Shown one piece after another: positions 25,509 through 34,264 of a DNA stretch of 64,000 nt. Under the pieces are notes generated by a model. That model was not told where the DNA came from. It worked only from the letters and a program-made list of their open reading frames with translations, and searched no databases. The position numbers and the translations under genes are program-made. Every line of letters starts with the position of its first letter. The stretch's first letter is position 1. Origin of the DNA: Thermoplasmatales archaeon SW_10_69_26 (GTDB lineage: Archaea > Thermoplasmatota > SW-10-69-26); the NCBI GenBank assembly GCA_003009755.1, contig PXUB01000001.1, positions 62,001-126,000 of the forward strand, read 5' to 3'.

Positions 25509-25623
25509 TCCCCTCTCCCGGATTCGAACCGGGGACATCCTGCTCTCTGCAGCGCCTGTCGGGTGCTCACCCGAGAGTGTTCTTCTACAGGCAGGCGCTC
25601 CGGCCAGTCTGAGCTAAGAGGGG
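25509..25623 (-). tRNA. tRNA-Tyr(GUA) with a 40-nt canonical intron
   Basis: Minus-strand cloverleaf: acceptor CCCCTCT/AGAGGGG with discriminator A, D-stem GCTC/GAGC, anticodon stem CCTGC/GCAGG, T-arm CCCGG-TTCGAAT-CCGGG. The anticodon loop reads CTGTAG before a 40-nt insertion at position 37/38 and A after it, so the anticodon is GUA. The insertion can form the bulge-helix-bulge expected for the archaeal splicing endonuclease. CCA is not encoded. Its 3' end abuts the 106-bp array. Confidence 0.9.
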
Positions 25624-25785
25624 AGCGCCAGGCGATTCCAGAACCTGTACTTCAGCGTTCCGGCCCCGGCCGGGAGCGGACGTCGCGAACACCTGCCCCG
25701 AGCCCGGCAACTACAAGGTAGGCGAGGTTTTCATCGCCGCCGCGGTCGGCGCAGCGTTCCGCGGACCGCGTGCGGAGGACGACGC

Positions 25786-26163
25786 TTGCCCGACGACACC
25801 GTCACCGAGCCCGAGGAGCCCATCGTCGACGAGGACAAGGTCCAGGACCTGCGTTCCCTGCTCGGCGACGGCCCCGAAGGTGTCGACGGTCTGATCGACA
25901 CGTTCGTCGACCGCATCCCCGAGGTCATCGAGGACCTCGAACAGGCCGCCAGCAACGGCGACCTCGAGGAGGTCGGCAACCTCGCCCACAAGGTGAAGGG
26001 CGAATCCGCCACGCTGGGCGCCAAGCGGCTCTCGGAGCTGGCCAAGCGCATCGAGGGGCAGGCCCGCAACGACGAGCTGGCGGACCCCGAAGCGGCGGTC
26101 CAACTGCTGATCGACGCCTACGCGGAGACCGAGGACGCCTACGCGGCGCGGCGCAAGGATTAG
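25786..26163 (+). CDS. Hpt-domain phosphotransfer protein
   Basis: A 125-residue histidine phosphotransfer domain. The helical core has LAHKVKGESATLGAKRL near residue 66-82, where His is the phosphorylated residue and K-G-x-S/A are conserved. It opens with an acidic, disordered stretch. No kinase or receiver domain is fused. It is convergent with the receiver gene next door, the two stop codons being adjacent, so they are not in one operon, but their proximity suggests a phosphorelay (inference). The start is TTG 25786, about 160 bp beyond the tRNA-Tyr gene. Confidence 0.8.
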   Translation: MPDDTVTEPEEPIVDEDKVQDLRSLLGDGPEGVDGLIDTFVDRIPEVIEDLEQAASNGDLEEVGNLAHKVKGESATLGAKRLSELAKRIEGQARNDELADPEAAVQLLIDAYAETEDAYAARRKD

Positions 26164-26562
26164 CTACTTGATCCGGCCCGAGCTGCCCTCCTCTCGCCGG
26201 AGCAAGCGGATCAGCTCCTCGACGTCCGAGGAGTGGATCGGCTTCTGCAGGAAGTCGAAAGCCCCCTTCATGATCATCTCGCGCACACGGGGATCGTCCT
26301 CCATCAGGCCCGTGATGACGACGACGCGCGTGTCGGGGTCCTCGTTGAACATGACCTGAGCCGTCTGATCGCCGTCCACGTCGGGCAGCATGATATCCAG
26401 CAGGACGATGTCGGGTTTCTCCGCTCGGAAGACCTCGAGCGCCTCCTCCGAGCTCTCCGCCGTCAGGATCCGCTCATCCCGGTCCGTGAACCGCCGAAGC
26501 ATCTTCTCCAACGTCTGGCGGATGACGGACGAGTTGTCGACGATCAGGTACGTGCGGCTCAT
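26164..26562 (-). CDS. CheY-like response regulator receiver
   Basis: 132 residues, a single receiver domain. YLIVDNSSVIRQTLEKML gives the acidic pocket, where the usual second Asp is Asn (VDN). LLDIMLPDVDG near 54 carries the phosphoacceptor Asp, VVVITGL near 83 the Thr, and LQKPI near 108 the Lys. No DNA-binding output is attached, so it acts by protein contact, for example with the adjacent Hpt protein. ATG 26562. Convergent with the Hpt gene. Confidence 0.88.
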   Translation of the reverse strand: MSRTYLIVDNSSVIRQTLEKMLRRFTDRDERILTAESSEEALEVFRAEKPDIVLLDIMLPDVDGDQTAQVMFNEDPDTRVVVITGLMEDDPRVREMIMKGAFDFLQKPIHSSDVEELIRLLRREEGSSGRIK

Positions 26563-26652
26563 CGTTGGCGCTCGCGAGCGGTCCCCCCAGACCCATCTCG
26601 GTCCTCAACGTATAAGTTCCTGGCGTTTCCCCCTGCCGCGAAGGTCAGCCTC

Positions 26653-28110
26653 TCAGAACAGCGTCTCCTGCTTGCGGTGCTCCTCGCCGGGGATATCGAC
26701 CGGATACCGACCGGTGAGGCATCCGGTGCAAAGGCTGCCCTCGGGCTTCCCGATCGCTCGCTTGAGACCCGGGATCGAGACGTAGGCGAGGGAGTCGGCA
26801 CCGATCGTGTCGCGGATCTCCTCGACGGACTTGTCGGCCGCGATGAGCTCCTCGCGCGTCTTCATGTCGATGCCGAGGTAACAGGGCGCCTGGATCGGCG
26901 GGCACCCGATACGGACGTGGACCTCCTCGGCGCCGGCCTCGCGCAGCATGTCGGTGAGCTGGCCCATCGTCGTGCCGCGCACGATCGAGTCGTCGACGAG
27001 CACGACCCGGTTGCCCTCGACGACGCTCTGGACCGGGTTGAGCTTGATGTTGACGCCGCTGGCGCGCTCCTCCTGGCTGGGCATGATGAACGTGCGGTGC
27101 ACGTAGCGGTTCTTCATCAGGCCCTCCGCCATCGGGAGATCGAGCTGCCGGGCGAACCCGAGCGCGTGCGATCGACCGCTGTCCGGCACGGGCACGACGA
27201 TGTCGGCGTCCACCGGGCTCTCGTTGGCCAGCTGCTCGCCGATGCCGACGCGCACGTCGTAGACCTCGCGGTCGTCGATGCGGCTGTCGGCGCGCGAGAA
27301 GTACACGTACTCGAACTGGCAGTGCGCCAGGTCGGCGCTTTGCGCGTTCGTCATGTGGCCCTCGTAGCCGCCGGGCGTGATCTCGACGATCTCCCCCGGC
27401 TTCACGTCGCGGATCGGCTCGCCGCCCAGGGCCTCGATGGCGACGGTCTCGCTGGCGACGGCGTAGCCGCCGACCTCGCTCTCGGAGCCGTTCTGACCGC
27501 CGTAGGCGGCCGGCAGCTTGCCAAGCGCCAACGGCTTGATGCCGCGCGGGTCACGGACCGCGAGGATCCGTTCGCCGACGACGAGCACGAGGCTGTAGGC
27601 GCCCACGATCTGCCGCATGACGCGACGCATCGCGCGCACCGGGGACTTCGCGTCGGAGAGCTCGTTGGCGAACAGGCGGACGATGACCTCGCTGTCGTTG
27701 TCCGTGATGAACGCCCAGCCGCTCTCCTGGAGATCCTCGCGGATCCCGTCGGCGTTCACGATCTCGCCGTTGTGGCCGAGCGCGATCGAGCCCTCGGCGC
27801 TGGAGACGCACACCGGGTGCGCGTTCTCGAGCCGCGAGGTGCCGGCCGTCGAGTAGCGGGTGTGGCCGAGCCCGACGCGGCCCGTCAGCTGCTCGAGCTC
27901 CTTGGCCTGGAAGATGTTCTCGACGAGGCCCATGCCTTTGATCGTCTGCAGACCGTCGTCGAAGGTCGCGATCCCGGCCGACTCCTGTCCACGGTGCTGG
28001 ATCGCGCGCATCGCCTGGTAGAGGGCGGGCGCAACGTCCCGCTCCGCGGCGATGCCAGCGACCCCGCACTTGTCCTGCGCGAGCCCGGAGCGGTCCGGGA
28101 GACCATCCAT
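26653..28110 (-). CDS. purF: Amidophosphoribosyltransferase (PurF)
   Basis: First committed step of purine synthesis: glutamine + PRPP to phosphoribosylamine. 485 residues. The Ntn-glutaminase catalytic Cys is in DKCGVAGIAAE (Cys 15, exposed after processing of a short propeptide), followed by IQHRGQESAGIAT. The PRTase domain has VPVPDSGRSHALGFARQ near 304 and the PRPP loop VVLVDDSIVRGTTM near 360. KNRYVHRTFIMPSQEER near 330 and a final CTGCLTGRYP cysteine pair match the iron-sulfur/processed PurF class. ATG 28110. No other pur gene is adjacent. Confidence 0.95.
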   Translation of the reverse strand: MDGLPDRSGLAQDKCGVAGIAAERDVAPALYQAMRAIQHRGQESAGIATFDDGLQTIKGMGLVENIFQAKELEQLTGRVGLGHTRYSTAGTSRLENAHPVCVSSAEGSIALGHNGEIVNADGIREDLQESGWAFITDNDSEVIVRLFANELSDAKSPVRAMRRVMRQIVGAYSLVLVVGERILAVRDPRGIKPLALGKLPAAYGGQNGSESEVGGYAVASETVAIEALGGEPIRDVKPGEIVEITPGGYEGHMTNAQSADLAHCQFEYVYFSRADSRIDDREVYDVRVGIGEQLANESPVDADIVVPVPDSGRSHALGFARQLDLPMAEGLMKNRYVHRTFIMPSQEERASGVNIKLNPVQSVVEGNRVVLVDDSIVRGTTMGQLTDMLREAGAEEVHVRIGCPPIQAPCYLGIDMKTREELIAADKSVEEIRDTIGADSLAYVSIPGLKRAIGKPEGSLCTGCLTGRYPVDIPGEEHRKQETLF

Positions 28111-28231
28111 GACGGGCGAGTCATGGGTCGCTGCGGTACTTCAACGTTTGCTTCCGCACCGTCGAGCACCGGACAGGGGATCTCCAGCCGGCGCCCTGGG
28201 ACCGGTCGGCGAACCCCCTCGCGATCGAGCC

Positions 28232-28621
28232 TCACACGGTGGATTGGTCGAGGACCCGGCGGGCCTCGGCGTTGTCGTCGGTGATCAACACGAAGTTGCC
28301 TTGCTTCCCGTACGTCGTGCCGAAGCAGCTCTCGATGTTGATGCCCGCCTTCGCCAAGCGTCGACAGACGTCGGCGAAAGCGTGTCGGTCGTTCGACAGC
28401 GTCATCACGTGCACGTCCTCGCGCGTGCCCGCGAAGCCGGCCTCCTCGAGCACCTCGAGGCATCGGTCGCCGTCGCTGACGAGGAACTGCGCCTCGCCCT
28501 CGCGGCCTTTGGGGACCACGTTGACGCCCTCCACCTGCACCCCGCGCTCGGCCAAGATGCCCGTCAGCTTGGCCATCGCCCCCGGCTCGTCGGGGATCAC
28601 GGATCGGATCACGTCCGCCAT
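28232..28621 (-). CDS. Tandem ACT-domain protein
   Basis: 129 residues with two ACT-like ligand-binding modules: VIRSVIPDEPGAMAKLTGIL (first, amino-acid binding G-x-L type) and VHVMTLSNDRHAFADVCRRL (second, ending in NFVLITDDNAEARRVL). Stand-alone ACT proteins sense amino acids and regulate enzymes or transcription; the target is unknown. The in-frame ATG ten codons upstream (28651) is rejected because CCTTATGCGG lies about 26 nt before ATG 28621, a good leaderless promoter. It is 122 bp upstream of purF and could form a transcript with it. Confidence 0.75.
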   Translation of the reverse strand: MADVIRSVIPDEPGAMAKLTGILAERGVQVEGVNVVPKGREGEAQFLVSDGDRCLEVLEEAGFAGTREDVHVMTLSNDRHAFADVCRRLAKAGINIESCFGTTYGKQGNFVLITDDNAEARRVLDQSTV

Positions 28622-28697
28622 CGGGTTGCTCAGATGTTCGGCCGACCGCATAAGGACTAGGGAAGGGCCGGGGATCGCTGCCGCCTGACCGACCCCC

Positions 28698-28999
28698 CGG
28701 TCGGCCGTCCGATCGAAGACGTCGTCGTGCTACATCGACTCCAACGCTCGGTCGAGGTCCGTCGTGAGATCGACTGGAACCCCCACCCCGAGCATCGGCT
28801 CCCCACGGTGGGCCCCGCAGCAACGATGCTCGGGATCCGGCCGAAGCAGAGCTTAGGCCTCCCGCTGGCGTCGGCCCTGCGGGCAGCGACGCCAGCGACA
28901 CGGACGGCCTCGACGGTGGGCACGGTCGGCCGTCCTATCGAAGACGTCGTCGTGCTACATCGACTCCAACGCTTGGTCGAGGTCCGTCTCGAGATCGAC
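28698..28999. repeat. 77-bp direct repeat: duplicated 3' end of the cystathionine-synthase-type gene
   Basis: 28698-28774 and 28923-28999 are about 95 percent identical and 225 bp apart. The right copy spans the last codons (ETDLDQALESM) and stop of the PLP-enzyme gene plus 32 bp beyond; the left copy lies in non-coding DNA. Between them an 11-bp inverted repeat CCCGAGCATCG...CGATGCTCGGG (near 28786-28836) stands alone. This looks like a segmental duplication with an inserted palindromic element. Confidence 0.7.
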
Positions 29000-30130
29000 G
29001 ACGTCTTCGATCCCGACGCTCAACCGGATCAAGCCGTCGGCGATGCCGGCCTCGCGGCGTTCCTCGTCGGAGAGCGGCGCGTGCGTCATGCTGGCCGGGT
29101 GCTGGATGAGGGTCTCGACGCCGCCCAGGGACACGCCCAGGGTGGCGACCTCGGTCGATTCGAGGGCGCGGCGGCCGGCCTCGACGCCGCCGTCGACCTC
29201 GAAGGACACGATCGCGCCGAAGCCGTCCATCTGGCGGGCGGCCACGTCGTGGCCGGGGTGGGTCTCGAGGCTGGGGTGGTAGACCTCGGTGACGAGCGGA
29301 TGGTCGTCGAGGAAGGCGGCCAGCTGGCGTGCGGTCTCGTTCTGGCGTTGCACGCGCAGCTCGAGGGTCTTCATGCCGCGGTGGGCGAGGAAGGCGTCGT
29401 TGGGCGCCAGCGATGGGCCCAGCATCTTGTACGTCGTCCACATCGACTCGATCGTGTCCCGATCGGCGACGATGGCGCCGGCGGTCACGTCGCTGTGGCC
29501 GGCGAGGAACTTCGTGCCGGAGTGGAGGACGACGTCGGCGCCCAGCTCGAGCGGGCGCTGGTTGACGGGGCTGGCGAACGTGTTGTCGACGAACACCGGC
29601 ACGTCCCTCTCGTGCGCGATGTCGCTGATCGCCTCGACGTCGGCGACCTGCAGCAAGGGGTTGGAGGGGGTCTCGAGGTAGACGAGGGAGGTGTCCTCGG
29701 TGATCTCGTCGGCGAACCGGTCGACGTCGGTGCCGGGCAGGAACGTCGTCTCGACCCCGTAGTCCGGCAGCAGGCGGGCCATCATCTCTTGCGTGGCGCT
29801 GTAGAGGCTGTTCTGCGCCACGATGCGCTCGCCCTCGCGCGCCTGGTCGATCAAGGCGGTCGCGATGGCGCCCATGCCGGAGCTGGCGGCCAGCGCGGCT
29901 TCGCCGCTCTCGACGTCGGCCAGGGCCTCCTCGAAGCGGGCCACGGTCGGGTTACCCCATCGCGCGTAGAACTCCTCGGGGCGCTTGGCTTGGGCGAACG
30001 CGGCGCCCTGTTCGGCGCTCTCGAGGCTCCAGGTGGCCGATTGCTCGATCGAGAGGCCAAGCCCGTCGTGATCTTCCTCGGAGGCGGTGGCTTCGAGGAA
30101 CGCGGTGGCGCGTTGCCGGTCCCCGCTCAC
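28955..30130 (-). CDS. Cystathionine gamma-synthase / Met-gamma-lyase family PLP enzyme
   Basis: 391 residues of the Cys/Met-metabolism PLP family. The PLP lysine is in HSGTKFLAGHSDVTAGAI (about 200), with ARWGNPTVARFEEALAD near 57, ASSGMGAIATAL near 82 (cofactor phosphate) and VYLETPSNPLL near 150. These enzymes make cystathionine or homocysteine from an activated homoserine, or cleave Cys/Met; the exact reaction cannot be set by eye. The start (GTG 30130) overlaps the end of the acidic protein upstream by 4 nt (GTGA), so the two are co-translated. Its 3' end is duplicated downstream. Confidence 0.9.
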   Translation of the reverse strand: MSGDRQRATAFLEATASEEDHDGLGLSIEQSATWSLESAEQGAAFAQAKRPEEFYARWGNPTVARFEEALADVESGEAALAASSGMGAIATALIDQAREGERIVAQNSLYSATQEMMARLLPDYGVETTFLPGTDVDRFADEITEDTSLVYLETPSNPLLQVADVEAISDIAHERDVPVFVDNTFASPVNQRPLELGADVVLHSGTKFLAGHSDVTAGAIVADRDTIESMWTTYKMLGPSLAPNDAFLAHRGMKTLELRVQRQNETARQLAAFLDDHPLVTEVYHPSLETHPGHDVAARQMDGFGAIVSFEVDGGVEAGRRALESTEVATLGVSLGGVETLIQHPASMTHAPLSDEERREAGIADGLIRLSVGIEDVVDLETDLDQALESM

Positions 30131-30894
30131 GGGCGATCCCTCCGGGGGCCGGTCTCGTGGCGGTCGAGCACGGCGTCCACCTGCTCGTGCAGGATCTCCG
30201 GGTCGGGCACGTCGACGTCGTCGAAGCCGGCCGAGCGCTCGGGTTGGCCATCCAGGTCCGGATGGCCGGGCACGAGGTCCCCGCCGGTCGGCGGCGCCGG
30301 GCCGGGCGCCCTCACGGTGGGGCGCACGCGGTGGCGAGGGTCGTCGTCGGTCTCCGTCGAGGGCGCAGGGCGAGCGGGCACGCGGCGACCCGCGTCGGTC
30401 CCTCGCGGCGGGCGGTCCCTGGTCTCGGCGGGTCGGCCGGTCTCGGCGGACACGGGCGCCGGCTGCGGCGCGGGCTCGGCCGGCTCGTCCGCGTCGATCG
30501 CCGGCTCGAGCTCGTCGGTCGCCACCTCGTCGGCCCCCTCGGTCTCGTCGAGGCTCTCCGGTTGGGGGTTCTCGGTCTCGTCGGCATCGTCGTCGCCGAG
30601 CCCGATGCGGCGCCGGAGCCGAGCCAGCAAGCCATCGTCGGCCTCGTCGACCTCCTCGGCGTTCTCGGCCGTGGCGGGGCTCTCGTCGGCGTCGGGGGCT
30701 TGCCCGGGGTCGAAGCGGTCGACGAGCTCGTCCACCACGCTTCCGCCGGACGAGCCGGTCGCCGATCCCGAGCGGCCCCGGGTGGGGACCATCGGGGTCG
30801 GCGGCGGAGCCGTCCGTGGGCCGGCGTCTGGTGTGCTCGTCGGCTGAGCCTGGCTGTCGTCGACCGTCGGCCGCGAGGCCGCATCCTCGACCAT
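30127..30894 (-). CDS. Acidic disordered protein upstream of the PLP enzyme
   Basis: 255 residues, almost all Pro, Asp, Glu, Ala, Ser, Thr and Arg, without a predictable fold. A short helical piece (DDGLLARLRRRIGLGDDDAD) and a C-terminal EILHEQVDAVLDRHE could be binding motifs. The 4-nt overlap with the next gene and acidic composition support real translation. No family is recognised; low-complexity composition could also arise by chance in G+C-rich DNA, so confidence is moderate. Confidence 0.5.
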   Translation of the reverse strand: MVEDAASRPTVDDSQAQPTSTPDAGPRTAPPPTPMVPTRGRSGSATGSSGGSVVDELVDRFDPGQAPDADESPATAENAEEVDEADDGLLARLRRRIGLGDDDADETENPQPESLDETEGADEVATDELEPAIDADEPAEPAPQPAPVSAETGRPAETRDRPPRGTDAGRRVPARPAPSTETDDDPRHRVRPTVRAPGPAPPTGGDLVPGHPDLDGQPERSAGFDDVDVPDPEILHEQVDAVLDRHETGPRRDRP

Positions 30895-30943
30895 CGGCCG
30901 GCCAACCGCGTCCCGCCAGGTAAAGGCTTCCGGGCGCGGCAGG

Positions 30944-31756
30944 TCAGCCGTCGGTCAACAGCTTGCGGGCCTCGCGCCAGTCGCCCTTGCGCGGCTCGGT
31001 GCGGTCCTGGTCGGCGTAGAAGGCCTCGACGAGGACGCGATCGACGTCGGCCTCGCGCGTGGCTTCCAGGATCGCGTCGAGGTCGGCCTCGCCGGCGCCC
31101 GGCATCAGGTGATCGCGGATGCCGGCCTCGGTCTCGACGAGGTCCATGACGTGGGTGAGCTGCCAGGGATCGCCCAGCGCGTGGCCCCAGGTGTCCAGGT
31201 CCCAGCGGTTGCCGTCGCGGTGGGCCTGGATGGCCGCGTGGCCGGGGTCCAGGCAGAAGCCGACCTCGGTGAGCGGGTCGAGGAACGCGGCGACCTCTTG
31301 GGGGGTGCCCATCGGGGAGCCGGTGTTCTCGACGATGACGTCGACCTCGTCGCCGGCGCTGCGCGCCAGCGCTTGCAAGCTGGCGTGGGCGGTCTGCAGG
31401 CCCTCCTCGAGCACCTCGCGGCGCGGGTAGCCGCGGAAGTCGGGGGCCTCGACGTGGAACACGATGTAGCTGGCCTCGGCGGTGCGGGCGATCGCCAGGC
31501 AATCCTGGGCGATCTCGCGAGCGGCCCGCGCCAGCGGCTCGCGGGGATGAGCCAAGGCCTGGGTCCGCCAGGGGGCGTGGATGCCCAGCCCGACACCCAG
31601 CTCGTCGCAGGTGTCGGCCAGGTCCGTCGGGTCGAGCCCGTCCGGCCAGGGTGCATCGAGGGAGAGTTCGACGAAGTCGTAGCCCGTCTCGGCCGCCAGC
31701 TCGAGCCCCTGGCGGGGCTGGCCGGCACCGATCCACCACGGCAAACCGAGCTGCAC
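30944..31756 (-). CDS. Sugar phosphate isomerase/epimerase-like TIM barrel
   Basis: 270 residues of the xylose-isomerase-like / AP-endonuclease-2 barrel. Strands carry GYDFVELSLDAP (25), GIHAPWRT (59), YIVFHVEAPDF (98), VDVIVENTGSP (137), GFCLDPGHAA (166; metal Asp-His) and DRVLVEAFYAD (237), the typical metal-binding series E-H-E-D-H-E. Possible roles are sugar isomerisation, inosose dehydratase-like chemistry or endonuclease IV-like DNA repair; the absence of the full Nfo signature favours the sugar enzymes. GTG 31756. Confidence 0.82.
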   Translation of the reverse strand: MQLGLPWWIGAGQPRQGLELAAETGYDFVELSLDAPWPDGLDPTDLADTCDELGVGLGIHAPWRTQALAHPREPLARAAREIAQDCLAIARTAEASYIVFHVEAPDFRGYPRREVLEEGLQTAHASLQALARSAGDEVDVIVENTGSPMGTPQEVAAFLDPLTEVGFCLDPGHAAIQAHRDGNRWDLDTWGHALGDPWQLTHVMDLVETEAGIRDHLMPGAGEADLDAILEATREADVDRVLVEAFYADQDRTEPRKGDWREARKLLTDG

Positions 31757-31902
31757 ACCTCACGAACGCGGACGTGCGTGAAAAGCCAACGGGTGGGGAG
31801 GGGGGCCATAGGGAAGCTCAGCGCTTCGCCCGTCAATCATCCACAACGCGGATGTGAATCTTCTCGAAGGGACGCTTTTACCTCTGTATGTTCTAGATTC
31901 GA

Positions 31903-32097
31903 ATGGGAAAACGAACGGTGGATCGGAGAGTTACTTTCGGGACCCTACTGGGTTTGGCGCTGATCGTGGCCGCTCTTCCCGCCGGCCTGGCAGACGCACT
32001 GACGTGCTCGACCAGCATGCCAGGATGCGAAATGGATCTCCTTCCATCCACAGGCACCGTAGAATCGGAGGTTCGCGTAGACCGGTATCGGGATTGA
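31903..32097 (+). CDS. Small exported peptide
   Basis: A 64-residue frame with a clean signal peptide (TFGTLLGLALIVAALPAGLADA) leaving a mature part of about 30 residues with two cysteines (TCSTSMPGCEMD). TTTTACC stands about 25 nt before ATG 31903, a plausible leaderless promoter. It lies before the PPC-domain protein gene. No family is recognised; it might be the start of a broken exported protein. Confidence 0.45.
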   Translation: MGKRTVDRRVTFGTLLGLALIVAALPAGLADALTCSTSMPGCEMDLLPSTGTVESEVRVDRYRD

Positions 32098-32180
32098 CCG
32101 GCGAAACAGACTGACGTAAGAGGGGGCGGGCCCCCCACTTAGACCCTCCAAAGATAGCCCACATCACTGGAAGACGGATC

Positions 32181-33443
32181 ATGTCATCGCCGCGAACTGT
32201 CGTGTTCCTGGCCGTATTCAGCCTCACCCTGGGTTCGATCATCCCCACCGCGATCGCGGTGAACCCGACGGACGACGATGCCGGATCTGGAGGCGATGCA
32301 GGCGATCGACCTGAGGCCGCGACCCGCATCCAGCCTGGCGTCTACGAGGGGGAGACGAGCCCACCGATGGACGAGTACGATTGGTACGAGTTCCACGCCG
32401 AACGAGGGGAGGGGCTGACGATCCAAGCCTCGAACTTGGCGAGCAGTCAACGATTGTCTCTCTACGATCCCAGCGGAACTGAGAGGGTTGAGCTCTCCAG
32501 GTTCGACAGCACCCGGACGATCACCGTCCACGAGGCGGGCGTCTGGCAGGTCGAGATCCGTCAGAGCCGGTACAGCCTCAGCCCTCCGAGCGAGTACGCG
32601 TTCTCGGTCCGCTTGGAACCGCAGGAGGCCTTCGCGGTCGGGGAGGAGCTTCCCGGCGGTAGCGTCGTGGAAGCCTCGGTGGATCGACCGGCCTCGATGA
32701 ACCTGCAGGCGTTCGCGTGCGCTCGGCAAGGCCCAGGCGTCGGCCCCGAGAGCGCCGGCTACCAGTTCTCCGTGAACGCCACTGTCGACGGACAAACAGG
32801 CACCCTCATGCTCATCGGGTTCATCGGTTCGTCTGGCACAGACGAGGCGGTGTTCGTGGACGGTCCCCTCGCAGGGAGCATAGAGCTCCCTCTCGAGGTT
32901 GATCTGGACCGCTTCGGCCACTGCATCGGGGTCATATTCAGCGGGGATGTGGATCGCGCTCTCGTGCGGGGAGGGGTCTTCGCTCTCCACGCCGACACCG
33001 ACTCGATCCTCTCCTTCGGCACCAACCGGACCGCCGAAACCCGGTCGTTCGCGACCGACGAGGTCGTCCGCTGGGACGGAGCCTCCAACAGCACCCGGGT
33101 CCGCGGCCCTGGCGTGAACGTAGCCGACGACCGTTCCACCGAGCGAGCTCTCCCGGAGGGCTTCTTCGGTCGCTTCTCCACCTACGGCTCGGGGGGTTGG
33201 GTCGAGACACCCGACGGTTCACGGATCCAGATCGATGAAGGGGAAGGCGGGATCGCGTTGGCTTCGCAGCCGTCGGGGGAATGGCGGTTCCACGTCGATC
33301 GGTCCGTCTCGGTCGTTGCTGCCGACCGCTCCTACCTGATCGGTGCCCGATTGCCAGCACTGGGTCTTGCCGAGCCTGTCACCGTCCTCACCGAGCCAGA
33401 CCCCTGCCCCAGCGCCGAATGCCGGTTGACGATAGGGATCTGA
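32181..33443 (+). CDS. Exported protein with PPC-like domain
   Basis: 420 residues with a signal peptide (VVFLAVFSLTLGSIIPTAIA). The region about 50-130 (DEYDWYEFHAERGEGLTIQA, LSLYDPSGTERVEL, TITVHEAGVWQVEIRQ) matches the pre-peptidase C-terminal (PPC) beta domain common in archaeal secreted proteins. The rest is beta-rich and of unknown type, ending in a CPSAECRLTIGI pair of cysteines without a membrane anchor. The DNA is less G+C-rich than its neighbours. Function unknown. Confidence 0.7.
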   Translation: MSSPRTVVFLAVFSLTLGSIIPTAIAVNPTDDDAGSGGDAGDRPEAATRIQPGVYEGETSPPMDEYDWYEFHAERGEGLTIQASNLASSQRLSLYDPSGTERVELSRFDSTRTITVHEAGVWQVEIRQSRYSLSPPSEYAFSVRLEPQEAFAVGEELPGGSVVEASVDRPASMNLQAFACARQGPGVGPESAGYQFSVNATVDGQTGTLMLIGFIGSSGTDEAVFVDGPLAGSIELPLEVDLDRFGHCIGVIFSGDVDRALVRGGVFALHADTDSILSFGTNRTAETRSFATDEVVRWDGASNSTRVRGPGVNVADDRSTERALPEGFFGRFSTYGSGGWVETPDGSRIQIDEGEGGIALASQPSGEWRFHVDRSVSVVAADRSYLIGARLPALGLAEPVTVLTEPDPCPSAECRLTIGI

Positions 33444-33473
33444 GTCGGGCTCGTTCGCCGGGCAGTCGGCCCG

Positions 33474-34184
33474 CTATTCCTCGTCGACCTCGACGGGGAC
33501 GCCTTGCACCTTGGCGCCGGCGGGCACGTGGCCGTCTTTCGGGACGACGCTGCCGGCCCCGACGACGGCGCCCTCGCCGATGTGGGCGCCGGGGAACACG
33601 ATGGCGCCCTCGCCGATCGCAGCGCCGTCCTCGATCACGACCTCGTCGATGTAGAGGTCGTTGCCTTGACCGGCGTGGGCCATGACGACGGCGCTGCCGC
33701 CGATCACGACGCCGTCACCGATGGTGAGCAGATTGAGGTCGTACACCTGGGGCGTGTTGATGACGACGCCCTTGCCGACCTCGGCCCCCATCGCTCGATA
33801 GAACAGGATGTTGAACCGCGTGGTGCGGGTGAAGGGCAAGAACAGGTAGCGGGCGATCATCACGAGCAGGTTGTAGATGAAGAACTTCGTGACGGCCCAC
33901 GAGCGCAGGTCCCTCTCGCCCTCGGGGACCGAGATCCGGAAGACGTTGCGGACGAGCGCGATCGTCGTCAACAGGACAAGGCCCCACGCGATGAAGGTGA
34001 GGAAGCCGAGACCGCCGACGGCCGCGCCTCGGGCGATCGGGTGCAGACCGGTGACCCAGCCCCACCACCAGCTGGCCAGCGGCCACACGACGGCGGTGGC
34101 TGCCCCGATGACGAGCGCCGAGATGCCGTAGCCGAGCATCGCCGGCGTGTTGTACATGACGACCTTGTTCAGGCGCCGCAGCAA
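33474..34184 (-). CDS. Membrane-bound hexapeptide-repeat acyltransferase
   Basis: 236 residues. Two or three transmembrane helices (ALVIGAATAVVWPLASWWW, GGLGFLTFIAWGLVLLTTIAL) precede a left-handed beta-helix made of hexapeptide repeats: GKGVVINTPQVYDLNLLTIG, DGVVIGGSAVVMAH, IDEVVIEDGAAIGEGAIVFP and GAHIGEGAVVGAGSVVPKD. Such enzymes transfer acyl or acetyl groups to sugars or lipids at the membrane. The catalytic residue is perhaps the His of VVMAHAG. Convergent with the PPC gene; faces the PHP gene on the other side. Confidence 0.82.
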   Translation of the reverse strand: MLRRLNKVVMYNTPAMLGYGISALVIGAATAVVWPLASWWWGWVTGLHPIARGAAVGGLGFLTFIAWGLVLLTTIALVRNVFRISVPEGERDLRSWAVTKFFIYNLLVMIARYLFLPFTRTTRFNILFYRAMGAEVGKGVVINTPQVYDLNLLTIGDGVVIGGSAVVMAHAGQGNDLYIDEVVIEDGAAIGEGAIVFPGAHIGEGAVVGAGSVVPKDGHVPAGAKVQGVPVEVDEE

Positions 34185-34264
34185 CGCGCCGGCCAGCCTG
34201 GCTTGCCCGGAAAAGGTTAGCCCGTCCCCGTCAGCGTTTTCCGGTCGAGCCCGGTGCAGGGCCC

